Shown here: positions 1 through 10,300 of the stretch, in pieces
Layout: each line of letters starts with the position of its first letter
Position numbering within the stretch: the stretch's first letter is position 1
Assembly (NCBI GenBank): GCA_002081555.1
Contig: MZNV01001189.1
Coordinates: 1 to 31,109, forward strand
Direction: 5' to 3'
Length of the DNA stretch: 31,109 nt
Origin: Protostelium mycophagum
Lineage: Eukaryota; Evosea; Variosea; Protosteliida; Protosteliaceae
Made by a program: the position numbers and the translations under genes
The notes under the pieces: generated by a model
What the model saw: only the letters and a program-made list of their open reading frames with translations
What the model was told of the DNA's origin: nothing
Database searches by the model: none

Positions 1-1029
1 CTTCAAATGGCAGAGCACACTCTGCAAGCCAGCAGAGCATTAATCTTTGGGCTCCTATTTCATTTATCATTAAGGCATTAAATGTGAGTGTCTGTTGGTT
101 TTTGGGCTTGTGTTTAATGGTTTTCCTATATGTTTGGGCTTCTATGGGAAATTTGGGGTGTGAATGAGCAAAGTGCCTGTGTAGTGGTATTGTTTTGCTG
201 CCTTTAGCCTCCCTCTAGATTCTTTCTGGACATCTGCAGCTGTATTTAGACATTATATTGTGCTGCATCTAATCTTACAATTTGCATTTGAAGATTAAGC
301 CTTTTTGAACTCTGACTCTACCATTTCCAAGGGTTGATGCTTCAAAAAGAGTGTATAGTATGTTGGTTTCTTTTGCTGTCTCAGATTATGTTTCTCTAGA
401 GCGTGTTCTGCTGTTTGATCTCAGAGGAAGAGTCTGCATCATCTCCAGGCATGATGTAAAAAAGAGAGTCAAGACAGAGTCCAAAAAAAATCAGAGTTGG
501 AACAAGGTGGACTCTATAACTGGCAGAGTCAAGTCAAGTTAAATAATTTTTATGGACTCTGACTCTAAATTTTCTAGAGTCAGCATAAGTCAATAAAAGT
601 AATGACTCTGCAGGTCTTTAGCCCATGTCAACTTGCAATTAACATCACTCATCACCTTAGTTGTGATATTGGCCTAATAGGTGACAAGTGTGTCCCACTT
701 AGAGAGCATTTCCTTGAGCAACTCTAAAGCGTTAAAATGACTGTAAGAAGAATGCAATTACCTGATGGAAAAGGAAATAGAGAGAGATAAAGAAATAAAG
801 AAGATGAAACAATCCACAAACCAATAACCTTCCTAATTGTTGGAAGACTTTGAGTGTAACTTTTTTACAACCAGAATATTGAGGGATCTTCAAAACACAC
901 CATTCGGCGGTTTGGTATTTTCTCTTGACTTTGTTTGACCCTCGGGTAATCGGAGGCCACGTAAATACCCGAAGGTGTTTTGACATCCAACACAATCATA
1001 ACCGTTAGGAAAAGAAATACTTCACCACG
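1..1029. other. Gene-free left flank
   Basis: I find no convincing coding region here. The reading frames present are short, lack family motifs and overlap one another on opposite strands. Positions 1-650 have a composition unlike the rest of the window and hold a cluster of GACTCT/AGAGTC hexamers, described separately. Positions 650-1029 probably hold the 5' leader and promoter of the short-chain dehydrogenase starting at 1030. The pieces GGTAATCGG and ACGTAAATACCCG at about 945-972 resemble the GC-rich islets found in introns further on. Confidence 0.5.
314..609. repeat. Cluster of GACTCT/AGAGTC hexamers
   Basis: Ten copies of GACTCT or its complement occur in about 300 bp: 314, 429, 465, 476, 510, 525, 555, 561, 576 and 604. 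Two are directly adjacent (555-566). Spacing is irregular, both orientations occur, and no longer unit is conserved. It could be a decayed satellite or transposon end, or a cluster of protein-binding sites. The function is unknown. Confidence 0.6.
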
Positions 1030-2723
1030 ATGGACTTTAGCTTTGCAGAATTCACCAGGAGCGTAAGAGATCTTGCATCGTCGATCGTATTTTGACGTTT
1101 TCATCAGCAATACAGTACAGTTCCTCTCTACTGGAGAGATCTCACAGGCCAAACTGTCATTATCACTGGATCCAACACTGGTGAGAAGATCAGTTGAAAA
1201 TGAGCTACTTGCCTAATCATCCTCTGTAGGTCTGGGTTTTGAGGCCGCCAAACACTTGGCCACGATGAGTCCAGAACATCTCATTCTTGCTTGTCGCGAC
1301 ACTACCAAAGCAGAGGTATAACCTTCCATTTTCCTCTTGTTGACCGCCTCAGAAAGCCAAAGAAGAGGTCGTAAAGCACAGTGGCATCAATGCCTCTGTC
1401 GTTGAAGTGTGGAAATTGGATCTCTCCAGTTTTGAGTCAGTCCTCGCCTTCACCAAAAAGTTTGAGGTGATCATAGTCGATTCGAATGTCGTATCTGATC
1501 GAATGAAGGCTTCTGGGTACAAGTTGAATGTCTTATTATCCAATGCAGGAGTGGCTGTTGATGACTGGAGCTTTACCGCTGATGGACACGAGATCACGTG
1601 AGCAACATTCAACGCACCGCTACGGTATTTCTCGGTTACAAACCGTGAAATCTGTCGTTCATTTTAAAAACAAATCTGACCTCTTCAGTGTACAGACCAA
1701 CCACCTCTCCAATCTATTATTAGTCTTGTCCCTCCTCCCCTCCCTCAAAAAAACGGTGGCGAGTGGCGTCGAACCCAGGGTCGTCCTGACCGCCTCCGAA
1801 GTCCATTTTTGGACCAAATTTGAAGAGGGGAAATACGAAGATCCCATCTCTGCTTTGAACGATAAGAATCGCACAGCAGATATCAAAGAGAGGTATCTCA
1901 CTCACTTTCACCATTACATTTTAATGTGTTTACTTGGAGTTTTGCTGCAGGCGCAGCAGCGCCAGAGTATGTCTGCGATTTGGATTCAGAGTAGAAGCAT
2001 TTTTGAAATCGAAATTTCCCGCCAAATCCGTCCCCATTTTATATTATCGAGAATGACAAATGATGACGTGTACAGATATCAAGTCTCCAAGATCTTGAAC
2101 GTGTACATGACACGTTATCTCGGTCCCAAACTTGCCAAGGAGGGGATCTCTGTACACTGCCTTAACCCCGGTTTCTGTCACAGTGAGTTGATCAGGGGGC
2201 AATCCGGTCTCAAAGCCCTGGGAATGAGGGTCTTCAAGTTTTTGATGGCCAGAACAACCGAGGTTCGATTTTATTTTGATGATTTTGAAGGAATATTCAT
2301 GACGTCATCATCTGGTCTATTTTTAGATCGAGTTGTAGAGGGTAGATTATGGTTGTAGACGAGAGGAGTCACGTGATCTTACCGTGAAAAAGTACAATGC
2401 AGAAATTTTTTCGGGTTATTGTAAAATCATTCGACGGGCGAAATCGCAGTGCCTTGCGAGTCTAAAAAATCTAAAACAAACAGGTGGGCAGTAGAACATT
2501 GGTACACTCCGCAGTACACGAGGACCTTCTCCTCAAAAATGGACCAGGAGGCAGATACTGGACCGACTGTAGAGAGAGCGCGTGAGTTTGTCCTCTATAT
2601 GTAGCGATATGTTTTGACGAGCACAGACCCTCTCTCCGCGCAGTCAACAAAGATGTGGAAGAGCGAGTGATGAAGGAAAGTCTGCAGATCATCAGAAAAA
2701 TCGACCCCAGCCTCAAACTCTAA
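1030..2723 (+). CDS. Short-chain dehydrogenase/reductase (retinol dehydrogenase/WWOX-like)
   Basis: NAD(P)-dependent oxidoreductase of the classical SDR family, predicted 340 residues. Proposed exons: 1030-1062, 1108-1180, 1230-1315, 1353-1597, 1689-1892, 2076-2262, 2484-2581, 2627-2723; all phases agree. The cofactor motif TGSNTGLG lies at residues 31-38, NAG at about 128-130, the active-site serine region in VVLTASEVH, the catalytic YQVSK at about 215-219 and the post-catalytic CLNPGFCHSEL after it. This order and spacing match fungal and slime-mould SDRs that act on retinoid, steroid or fatty carbonyl substrates; the substrate cannot be read from sequence. No signal peptide is seen. The segment around EVIIVDSNVV in exon 4 could be a retained short intron. 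Introns 4 and 6 contain GC-rich CGGTTAC/ACCGTGA islets. The ATG at 1030 is chosen because it splices through a GTAAGA donor into the Rossmann fold. Confidence 0.9.
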
Positions 2724-3082
2724 AATAAATAAAAAACGACGTCTTCGATATTGTGCGGTGGCTGGAATTCCCATACCTAAAAATAGTATCGAGACTCTAA
2801 TTTTAGATCTGTTAGTAGATTTCAAGGATATTAAGTATGTGGTGAATGAGGAGTTCAGATGGCTGCACATGCGACCGTGGTCTCCAAGTGTACATCCTCT
2901 ATATTTATGAAGAAAGAGTTACGTGATAATCACCCCAAAAAGAGCAATTGTGCACAAATTGTGACCACAACTGCGAAATTCATACGAAATACCAACAAAT
3001 GCATGAGCACAAAAGAAGCGATCGAGAGAAACAAAAGCTCATGCTGCTTCTCGACTGAGAATAAGGAGCAGTTTACTCAGAT
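2724..3082. other. Spacer between SDR and Sec14-like genes
   Basis: No supported gene. An open frame at 2859-3092 has no recognisable motif and low complexity in its second half. It is more likely the 5' leader or promoter of the CRAL-TRIO gene that begins at 3083. Confidence 0.45.
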
Positions 3083-4480
3083 ATGGTCTTAGAGGAGATC
3101 ACCGCCACAGGATTCCCTGGTAATCTGACTTGTGAGCAACAGAACACACTGCAGTCATTTCAAAGTGAATTGGCAGTGTGGAGATCTGGACACTTCAAAG
3201 AGGTCAGTGATATTGGTGATCAATGATGGCGTAAAATGACAAAGTATAGGCGGAATTGGAAGATCACACAATACAATCACTTCATGAAAATCTGATCGTA
3301 ATTATAGTCACAACAGACGAAACAATACTGAAATATTCAGACACAACACTTAAAATTTCTGAGAGCCAGAGGATTTCATTTGCATAAAAGTTTGAACCTG
3401 TACACTGATTTCCTGGAATGGAGGATGAATTTCCAAGGCATTGGTAAGAAGGTAAAGAGTAGTTGATGGGATGCTGACATCGATGCAGGCGTGGATCATA
3501 TTGACATTAAATCAATACGAAACGAGATCAAATCACGTGAGCTATGTTAAATTACACTGCTCTCATTCATTTGTCGTTGACATTCTTAAACCTTTCTAAT
3601 CTTCCATCTCGGCAAAACATCGCTGACATTCTTCAGGAAAATGCATACAATACGGTCAAGACAGAGACGGCCGTCCGGTCATCTGGATGCGCCTGAACCT
3701 TCACAAAAAACATCACAGCAATCCAGAAGAATTGGAGCGGTTCTGTGCTTGGTTTTTTGAATCGGCAAAGCACATCATCACTCCCCCCGTGGAGACGGCC
3801 ACCGTTGTGATTGATTTGTCTGGGATTGGCATGGAGAATTTGGTGCTGATTCGTAATTTCAGATGAATTGATTGATGAAGATGCGAGTCGCGGCTTTGCC
3901 GCACACTGGAATTGCACACAAGAGGTAGTTCTAATCGGATATTGTCCTTTGGGAATTTAATGTGTCGATGATTCGCAAAGTCACACGCTGTAGACACCAA
4001 CAAACTCCTGCGAGACGAATATTTATTTTTTAAACTCTTCATCTGACTTTCTGAAGGACATGAGTGCCGCAAGAACACTTGCGGATATGTTGGGGAAGAG
4101 GTATCCTGAATGCTTGGGATACGGTCTTTTATTAGATGCCCCATGGATGTTTTCTGCATTCTGGAAGGTGGGTCTGTCTGATGGGATTGAAGGATACTCT
4201 ATGTCTAATAACAAGCACCACGAATATATTGAGTCTGTGGTGATTAAACGACCTGACAAATACTAATTGATTTGAATATTTGGGTAGTATTCTCCAAGTG
4301 ACATGTTTACAGATGCTGCACCCATTTTTAGATGCAAGAACAGTCACCAAACTACAATTTGTACATAAAAAACACCTGATAGACTATATCGAACCCAAGT
4401 ACATACTCAAGGAATACCAAGGGGAGGCCATCTACAACGAGAGTGACGATATGGTGAATAAACAATCTTTATCAAGATAA
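3083..4480 (+). CDS. Sec14-like CRAL-TRIO lipid-binding protein
   Basis: Predicted 251-residue cytosolic phospholipid-transfer or lipid-sensing protein. Proposed exons: 3083-3202, 3341-3443, 3489-3536, 3637-3842, 4057-4167, 4313-4480; phases agree throughout. The N-terminal helical CRAL-TRIO-N part includes the LKFLRARGF signature (usually LLRFLRARKF) followed by a typical LEWR segment. The lipid-binding lobe contains GRPVIWMR, VVIDLSGIGMENL, YPECLGYGLLLDAPWMFSAFWK (shown split over an exon) and the terminal HPFLDARTVTKLQFV gate segment. The protein is short and carries no GOLD or START extension, like yeast Sec14. It converges on the TatD gene; the two stop codons are 67 bp apart. Which lipid it binds cannot be told. 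Confidence 0.9.
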
Positions 4481-4547
4481 AAATAAAAGCTGATCTCTAT
4501 AGATTTTAGCTTGGCATAAGAGGAATGGAAATGTATTGGAATAAAAG

Positions 4548-6139
4548 TCATCGTGTCGCGAAAGCCTTTGGAAATACTCTCTTGGCGTTGTCTGTTGTGA
4601 TGCGAGCGACCTGTTATCATTAGTAACGCTCTACTCGATTGTGTAAAGCCAGCAAGCATATTTGGTGCAGTTTCTCAATCGAATTGACAAAGCATGAAAG
4701 CGCAAATCAAATGATTGATCACACAAAAAATTACCCATAATTAAAAATGATGCTATCAAAAAATGTTTGATATAACGTAGATGTGCGTAACTGACAGCAG
4801 TGAAGAATGGACTGATTTCACATCGACTCTGTATTTCACAGAAGAGTGTCCCCTACCGAGCTACAAACAACCTTTTATTTTTGCCAATTGCAAGCAAATG
4901 ACCAAACATTGTGTTCATTTAGTCACACGCACAAGACCACAATCATTGTGGTCAAGTCGCAGAACATTTTAACATAACTCAAATGATCTAGTAACAGTAG
5001 TTGTTAAAGCTCACCTCTTCTTCACTGATTCCTTTGATCTCGGCAATCTACATAGGTCCAATCAACACCAACATGTAAAGAAGAGTGTTATTGCACTCCT
5101 TGAGAGATTGTTGTATTCATGACTCACCTTTTGGCATGATATCTTCACTGAAGCGGGGACATTCCTACCACCTTGCTTTATTGGGTGTAAAGCTGGACTA
5201 TCACTCTCTAATAACAGTCTGTCAAGAGGCAACTAAGTGTCGTTCAGATCTGTTGAAGACTATCACATTTGCCCAAATTGGCAATGTCAAGACAATTAGC
5301 TGAGCCACCATGAAATGTCTCTTTGTCGCACATATGGTGAGCACTCACCGTCTTCACCATATCTTGCATCTCTTTGGACCTCATGATTGAGGCAGGGACA
5401 GAATAGAAGAAGTGAATGTCTGTATCTGTAGACCGTCATCATTGATTTATGGTTCTATTGTAGATATTCTGTTGCCTTGCAGTGGGAGGATGACAATATT
5501 TCGAATGAAGAAGTGGCCAATTCAGCCCATTCAAAGACTGACCTCTCATTGTGGCTTTATAGACAGCAGCTCTGCCATCGAAAGCGTGCATTAATACTGT
5601 CAACACCTTCTCCCCTGCATCTCTCTTGTGTACCTTGGTTCAAAGTGAGTCCTCACTCTATAAAACTTGATTACCTCTCTGATCAAATTGATGGCTGGTT
5701 CACCAGCCGATCTGCTGTGCACATTTAATGGGAGATCATACTCTATGGCGAGCTTGATCATCTCCTCGAAAATATGTCTTTGTGATTCCTTCGCGGTGGG
5801 AGAGGTTTTTCCCACCACATGAGGGGAGAAATCCAGGCCGACCTCACCAATAGCTACAATGTCATCCTTATTCTCTCTGATTAATTGTGCGGTCTCCTTC
5901 AACTCTGTTAATCTCTTCTCTTGATCGAAAGATTCTAATGGTGTGACGGGATGAAGCCCAAGAGAGGCATGCACAATTGTATGTTCCTTCGAAATGGCCA
6001 AAACAGCTCGGGCATCTGTCGGTGTCTCAGGCACATTGATCAGAGCTACAACGCCAGCTTCTTTAGATTGTGAGAGGACTTCAGGGATATCTTCGAAAGA
6101 AGGAGGGTATAAATGGCAGTGGCAATCGACGAGTTCCAT
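4548..6139 (-). CDS. TatD-family metal-dependent deoxyribonuclease (TATDN3-like)
   Basis: Predicted 277-residue TIM-barrel metallohydrolase. Exons on the minus strand: 6139-5675, 5633-5543, 5425-5349, 5232-5128, 5047-5015, 4610-4548, all in phase. It starts with the canonical VDCHCH (metal ligands His7 and His9). GEVGLD follows with Glu99, then His141 in NVHSR, His171 in LMHAFDG and Asp222 in LLLESDSPAL, i.e. the complete TatD metal site. The order HAFDG / SVPASI / ESDSPAL and the length most resemble TATDN3. Family members act as 3'-5' exonucleases or DNA-damage nucleases; the substrate in this organism is unknown. The last intron (4611-5014) is unusually long at 404 nt and contains a perfect 19-nt palindrome. 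A telomere-like stretch lies about 92-108 bp upstream of the ATG. Confidence 0.92.
4935..4953. repeat. 19-nt perfect palindrome in TatD intron
   Basis: GACCACAAT, one central C, then ATTGTGGTC: 9-bp arms with a 1-nt centre. It lies within the 404-nt last intron of the TatD gene. Arms this close cannot form a stable hairpin loop, so a dimeric protein site is more plausible than an RNA structure. Confidence 0.6.
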
Positions 6140-6438
6140 CTTTGAAATGTTCCAAATGGTGTTCTGAAAGACGAAAAATGTCGAAGCTTCGTTTGATTGC
6201 GTAAGATGAGTACCACAACAATCTCCAAGCCCCTAAACCCTAAACCCTTTGAATTCTTCAAAAGACACTTGTGAATAAAAAACCAGGAAAATAAAGTGCT
6301 TGGGAATGGTGATGCACCTAAGATACAACCGCACATGTTCACGGACCATCTTGTTGATTGGTTGGTACAAGACACGAACCTCTTAATCTCCAGGAAAAAT
6401 AAATGATCCAGAATTAATTATAGAGATCGAGTCTGGTT
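6140..6438. promoter_or_regulatory. TatD upstream region
   Basis: About 300 bp lie between the TatD start and the BTB stop, both on the minus strand. No gene is supported. It presumably holds the TatD promoter and the BTB 3' UTR. Its one striking element is the CCCTAAA stretch at 6231-6247. Confidence 0.5.
6231..6247. promoter_or_regulatory. Interstitial telomere-like motif (telobox)
   Basis: CCCTAAACCCTAAACCC, i.e. two and a half units of the TTTAGGG-type telomere repeat, about 100 bp upstream of the TatD ATG. In plants, short AAACCCTAA teloboxes in promoters bind Myb-type telomere proteins. Whether that applies here is inference; a scar of break repair with telomeric DNA would look the same. 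Confidence 0.65.
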
Positions 6439-6819
6439 TTATTGTTGCAGTTGAGGCAGTAAAGGGAAAAGACCCTTCAAATCGAAGGCGACGATATCGT
6501 CGGCCAATACCTTTCTCTGCTGGGGATTGAGGGGAGTAATGTCCAGAGTGCCAGTTTGTAGGTAGTTCAATAAGAGGGAGAAGGCGCCTGGGAGTCTGTC
6601 CACAAACATTCTAGAATGTTCGTCCACAGTGAAGGTAAGGATGTTGGAGGGCTCCTTTAAGACGGTGCCCCAGTTTGTGTCGAATACGTATTGCTCTCCA
6701 TTACCAGGGTTCTGAAAAATGATGACCAATTTGGAGTGCATGTCTAAACTTTCGACGGATGATCCTGAGCGAAAAAAGTTGTTGGAGTCTCTGAGGTTGA
6801 TAGAAATAGGCGTAGGCAT
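6439..6819 (-). CDS. Small KCTD/T1-type BTB protein
   Basis: Intronless 126-residue protein. After about 35 unstructured residues it shows a T1/KCTD-like BTB fold: LVIIFQNPGNGEQYVFDTNW, a threonine-rich strand LTFTVDEHSRMFVDR, then the hallmark FSLLLNYLQTGTLDI and a final helix ending LFPLLPQLQQ. The core motif (DR...F..LLNYL.TG.L) is that of potassium-channel T1 and KCTD domains, which oligomerise and often act as Cullin-3 adaptors. No membrane segment or further domain follows, so it is a stand-alone domain. The match is diverged, and cullin adaptor function is only inferred. Confidence 0.75.
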   Translation of the reverse strand: MPTPISINLRDSNNFFRSGSSVESLDMHSKLVIIFQNPGNGEQYVFDTNWGTVLKEPSNILTFTVDEHSRMFVDRLPGAFSLLLNYLQTGTLDITPLNPQQRKVLADDIVAFDLKGLFPLLPQLQQ

Positions 6820-7389
6820 CGTGGTTGTATCTTGATCGTGGCAAGGAGTGTGCCGTGTGTTGAAAGCGGAATTCTCGTTCCAGATTCAGATGAAAATTCG
6901 TGATCATCTACAACTGCATTCAGGCAAGGTTTTCCAACTAAAACGAGTAGAAGTAATTATATCAGTAAGAAACAACGGTATAGAAGAGGTCCACATGGTT
7001 CAGACTGCTTGCAATATGAAGATACCAACCCTGACGGCCAGAATAATTTGCACTGAATTTTTCTGAATAATTGCATGAATAAATTAGATGGGGTAATCTT
7101 GTACATTGAATACCATTTTACGGACCAATAGACAAGAGACATATTTTCACTTTTAAGTGTGATTGGTTGGGTTTCCCAAGTTTGGGAGATCCCTCTTAAT
7201 TTTCGAAACGAAATCTGATTACAACGCAGAAAATATTGCGTAAGACGGAAGCTGCGGCACTGGAAGGCAGACTTGGGAGGATTCCCTTGTTCAGGCAAAA
7301 TGCATCATCATCAGAAGAGGAAGTGGTTCTCAACCAAGATCCACTCTCTTTTTAAAGTACGGATAATAGTGAGTCGAATCATTCATTAA
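6820..7389. promoter_or_regulatory. Bidirectional promoter region
   Basis: 570 bp separate the divergent starts of the BTB gene (minus) and the DUF1765 gene (plus). Short frames present have no family motif. ATG codons at about 7292 and elsewhere precede the chosen DUF1765 start, but an in-frame TAA stands immediately before 7390, so they are not joined to it without splicing. I see no RNA gene or repeat. Confidence 0.5.
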
Positions 7390-10300
7390 ATGATGCAGGA
7401 GCAGGACTTAGAGGATGAATCGACCATCCGGTATCCTCAGGTGATTTTCCCTACTTCATATTTTCATCTGTGACGCCTCAAACATGTTTAAAACATATAA
7501 TAAGCGATGATGCAGTGGGTCAACAGTTTGGAGAAAGCCGGTAAAGGTTTGCTGGAAGCATTAGAGGCATTGCATTCTGCGAGAAGAACTTTGTCAGATG
7601 ATTCCAAGACCACAAAATCAGCCGCCAAAGTCGCAAAGCGTTTTGCCAGCGTCAATACTGCTCTCAGTGAGATCACACCTGTTCTTCACAACACCCAATT
7701 TGTAGACATCGTGCAGGTTAGTTACATATACACGATATACATCCCGCGGTATTGTCAAGAATCGAGATCCATCATAAACATGGCAAAGCCACAGAAAGAC
7801 AACACACATCGTATTCCACGATCATTTTTAAGAAGATGAACTGATTGGTCAAGACACCACGGAGGCGTCACTCGGTTACATCGCGGTTTCAAGGTGAGTC
7901 TTCCACTTGCCATTTCGCCACCGTTCTGAACACAAATATTCTCGTCCTGCATTTTGTGGCCGATGTATGATTGCATGAAAGACAAGTTTCAAAGTTCATT
8001 TTTTTTCATTTCTGATGTCATAAGATGCACCTCAATGTAGCTTTTAGAATCTTGCATTAGTGTTCATTCAAAACTCCATGATTACACTTTGTTTTAGCAT
8101 TTTCACGGCGCTGACCCACCCACAGAAGGTGCCGAGTTCTTCGCTGAGATTTCTGAACTGCACCCAAAGTATGTGCGACATGGTCGTGAGATCTTGATCG
8201 ATCTCTGGGAAGATCTTCTACCCTTCATCATCGAGATGACAGAGAGACCAGTGGAATTCTGGGCCCCCGTGGACCAGAACCAAGCTAGAAGATACGAACC
8301 GTCTTTCTTTAGAGTGGCTCAGGCCATCATGACCAGGTGATTTAATTTATATATTTTTTTTAATTAATTAAACAGTACTTCCTCTCAAGAGAATTTTTTT
8401 ATAAATTAAAATCGACTTGAATAAAAAATCTTCAGGAGTGAGCTGGATGGCTGGTACCTGTGTGGTACAAGTTATTTTATGGAGGACATACACATAGCTA
8501 AAAGACAGAGAGTGCTAATGTTCAAGTCACAACTTGCCGCCATCAGGCACCTGCCTGAGATAAGGTCCCCTGATACTCCGACCGCGATTTTTTGGATCAC
8601 GGTACTTGCCGTGAATTATTTTCGGTTACCGAAGGAGGTATTACCTGGAATTCTTCTGATGACGTCATCCAATTGTAAAGTCAAAAAAATTTCTTGTTAT
8701 CTGCGCGGGAAAATTTCATATTTAAAATTTAAAAATTCGAAAAAAATGTAGTTGGTATTGAAAATACATTTCAATGTACAGAAGATCTAAAAATAGAAGG
8801 GGGGATCCCCGATATTTGTACACTTGAGCAACAAGGAAGAGGACAAGGAGGCAGAGTACAAGACGACGTATGACTTTGACTTTGAGACTTGCATACCGAA
8901 CTACTTCACTGGTTGCTCCTTTGTGACTGAGATTGTACAGAGGTGACATCTCACTTTTGAAAATCTCAAACATTATAAAGTAGATTAAAAAAAATTAAAT
9001 CTATGAAAAATAATAATAGACAGGAGGTCAGCAATCGTCGCACCCCTCACTCCCACCCAAAGCCGAGCCAGATATCTGGACGACAGTCCCAGCACCAGAT
9101 CCTTCAACAGATGGTCCACGTCTATGGACGACATCATTCGCTCGGACCCAGAATTCTTTTCAGAGTATCACGCGGTGAATCACAGCTTGTCTCTCTTTAC
9201 TTGGGACAAGTTCCATTCACAGTTAGATCTTAGATACGTGCAGAAGCAATGGACACATTATGAGGGAGATGGTTCCGCGAACGAAACTATGGTGAATTTT
9301 TTTTATTTTATAGACGTAGAAGATATTTCGGTTTTGACGATTCCAGATGCAAGACCAAAAGTTGGGCAGAAGACTGGCCTCTGAAGCAAATGAGGCGAAA
9401 TGGCCCTCGCTGCTCATCTCTAAAAGAACAACTTTCCACAGGTTCTTGAAAGAATGGATTGAATACGTGGAGCGATATAAAGTCAACTCGAATGATAAGG
9501 TGAGGATGCGGTAGTTACCGAGAGAATGCGGGACGATACCGCGGAGCGAAAAATATATTTATTTCAACTCGTCAATAGAAATTTCTTGTCAAAAAAATGT
9601 CGCGATTGTTTTCAAAATCTAGCAGTGAAATATTGAAAGATTCACAAGAGTAGGATCTAAACTTGTTGTCGATTGCTGGATTCTCGGTTATGATGAGAAG
9701 GTTATTATCCATAAACTTGGAGCAAGGTAAGCATCCTCTCACCCATAATCCAAACACAAAGAATCTTCATATAAAAAGACAACTACCGCGTATCCCCACG
9801 TCGTGGGCGTAGTCATAACGTGATGGATTTACACCAAAAACCCAGGAACAGCGTTTCACAAAATTTTATTCCTCTGCAGCATAAATACGTTACAATCCCA
9901 CAATAAAAACATCTTGACGAATACACAGACTTCACAAAACAGATGGAGGAGTGCGTTTGGACGTCTTTTTGGGTCTTACCCCCCCTCTTCAACTTATTTA
10001 TGAGAATGGTAAGTTCGATTTTTATTTTGATATGGAAAAATCGACATCGACGATGTTTTAATCAACAGAAAAAAATTTAAATCTTGACAGTTGTTTTCGA
10101 GAACCCCTTCCCACGATAAAGTTGCTGTGGGATCCGCACTCGTCATCTTTGACGGCCGACTCGAATTCTTGGAGAAGCGAAAGCTGTCACTTAGCAACGT
10201 GCAATTTGATCTCGAATTCTTCATTCAAGTGATGAGATGTGTATTGGATGGGGATCACCACCAGCTCGTCACACAGGTATTTTATATTTTGGATTTTATT

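Noticed and set aside
1407-1612. Overlapping open frames on both strands in the SDR region
   Set aside because: Only the plus-strand frame carries SDR motifs and joins its neighbours in phase; the others are shadows.
4023-4350. Minus-strand open frames opposite the CRAL-TRIO exon
   Set aside because: They have no motif and lie antisense to a well-supported exon with the DAPWMFSAFWK signature.
6848-7298. Short proteins between the BTB and DUF1765 genes
   Set aside because: The frames are short, compete on both strands and lack motifs; the region behaves like a divergent promoter.
7507-7509. ATG at 7507 as the start of the DUF1765-like protein
   Set aside because: Splicing 7440 to 7516 keeps the frame and adds a better N-terminus from the ATG at 7390; the in-frame TAA just before 7507 fits an intron end.
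8839-8973. Minus-strand hydrophobic open frame as a small membrane protein
   Set aside because: It is antisense to exon 5 of the DUF1765-like gene and has no other support.
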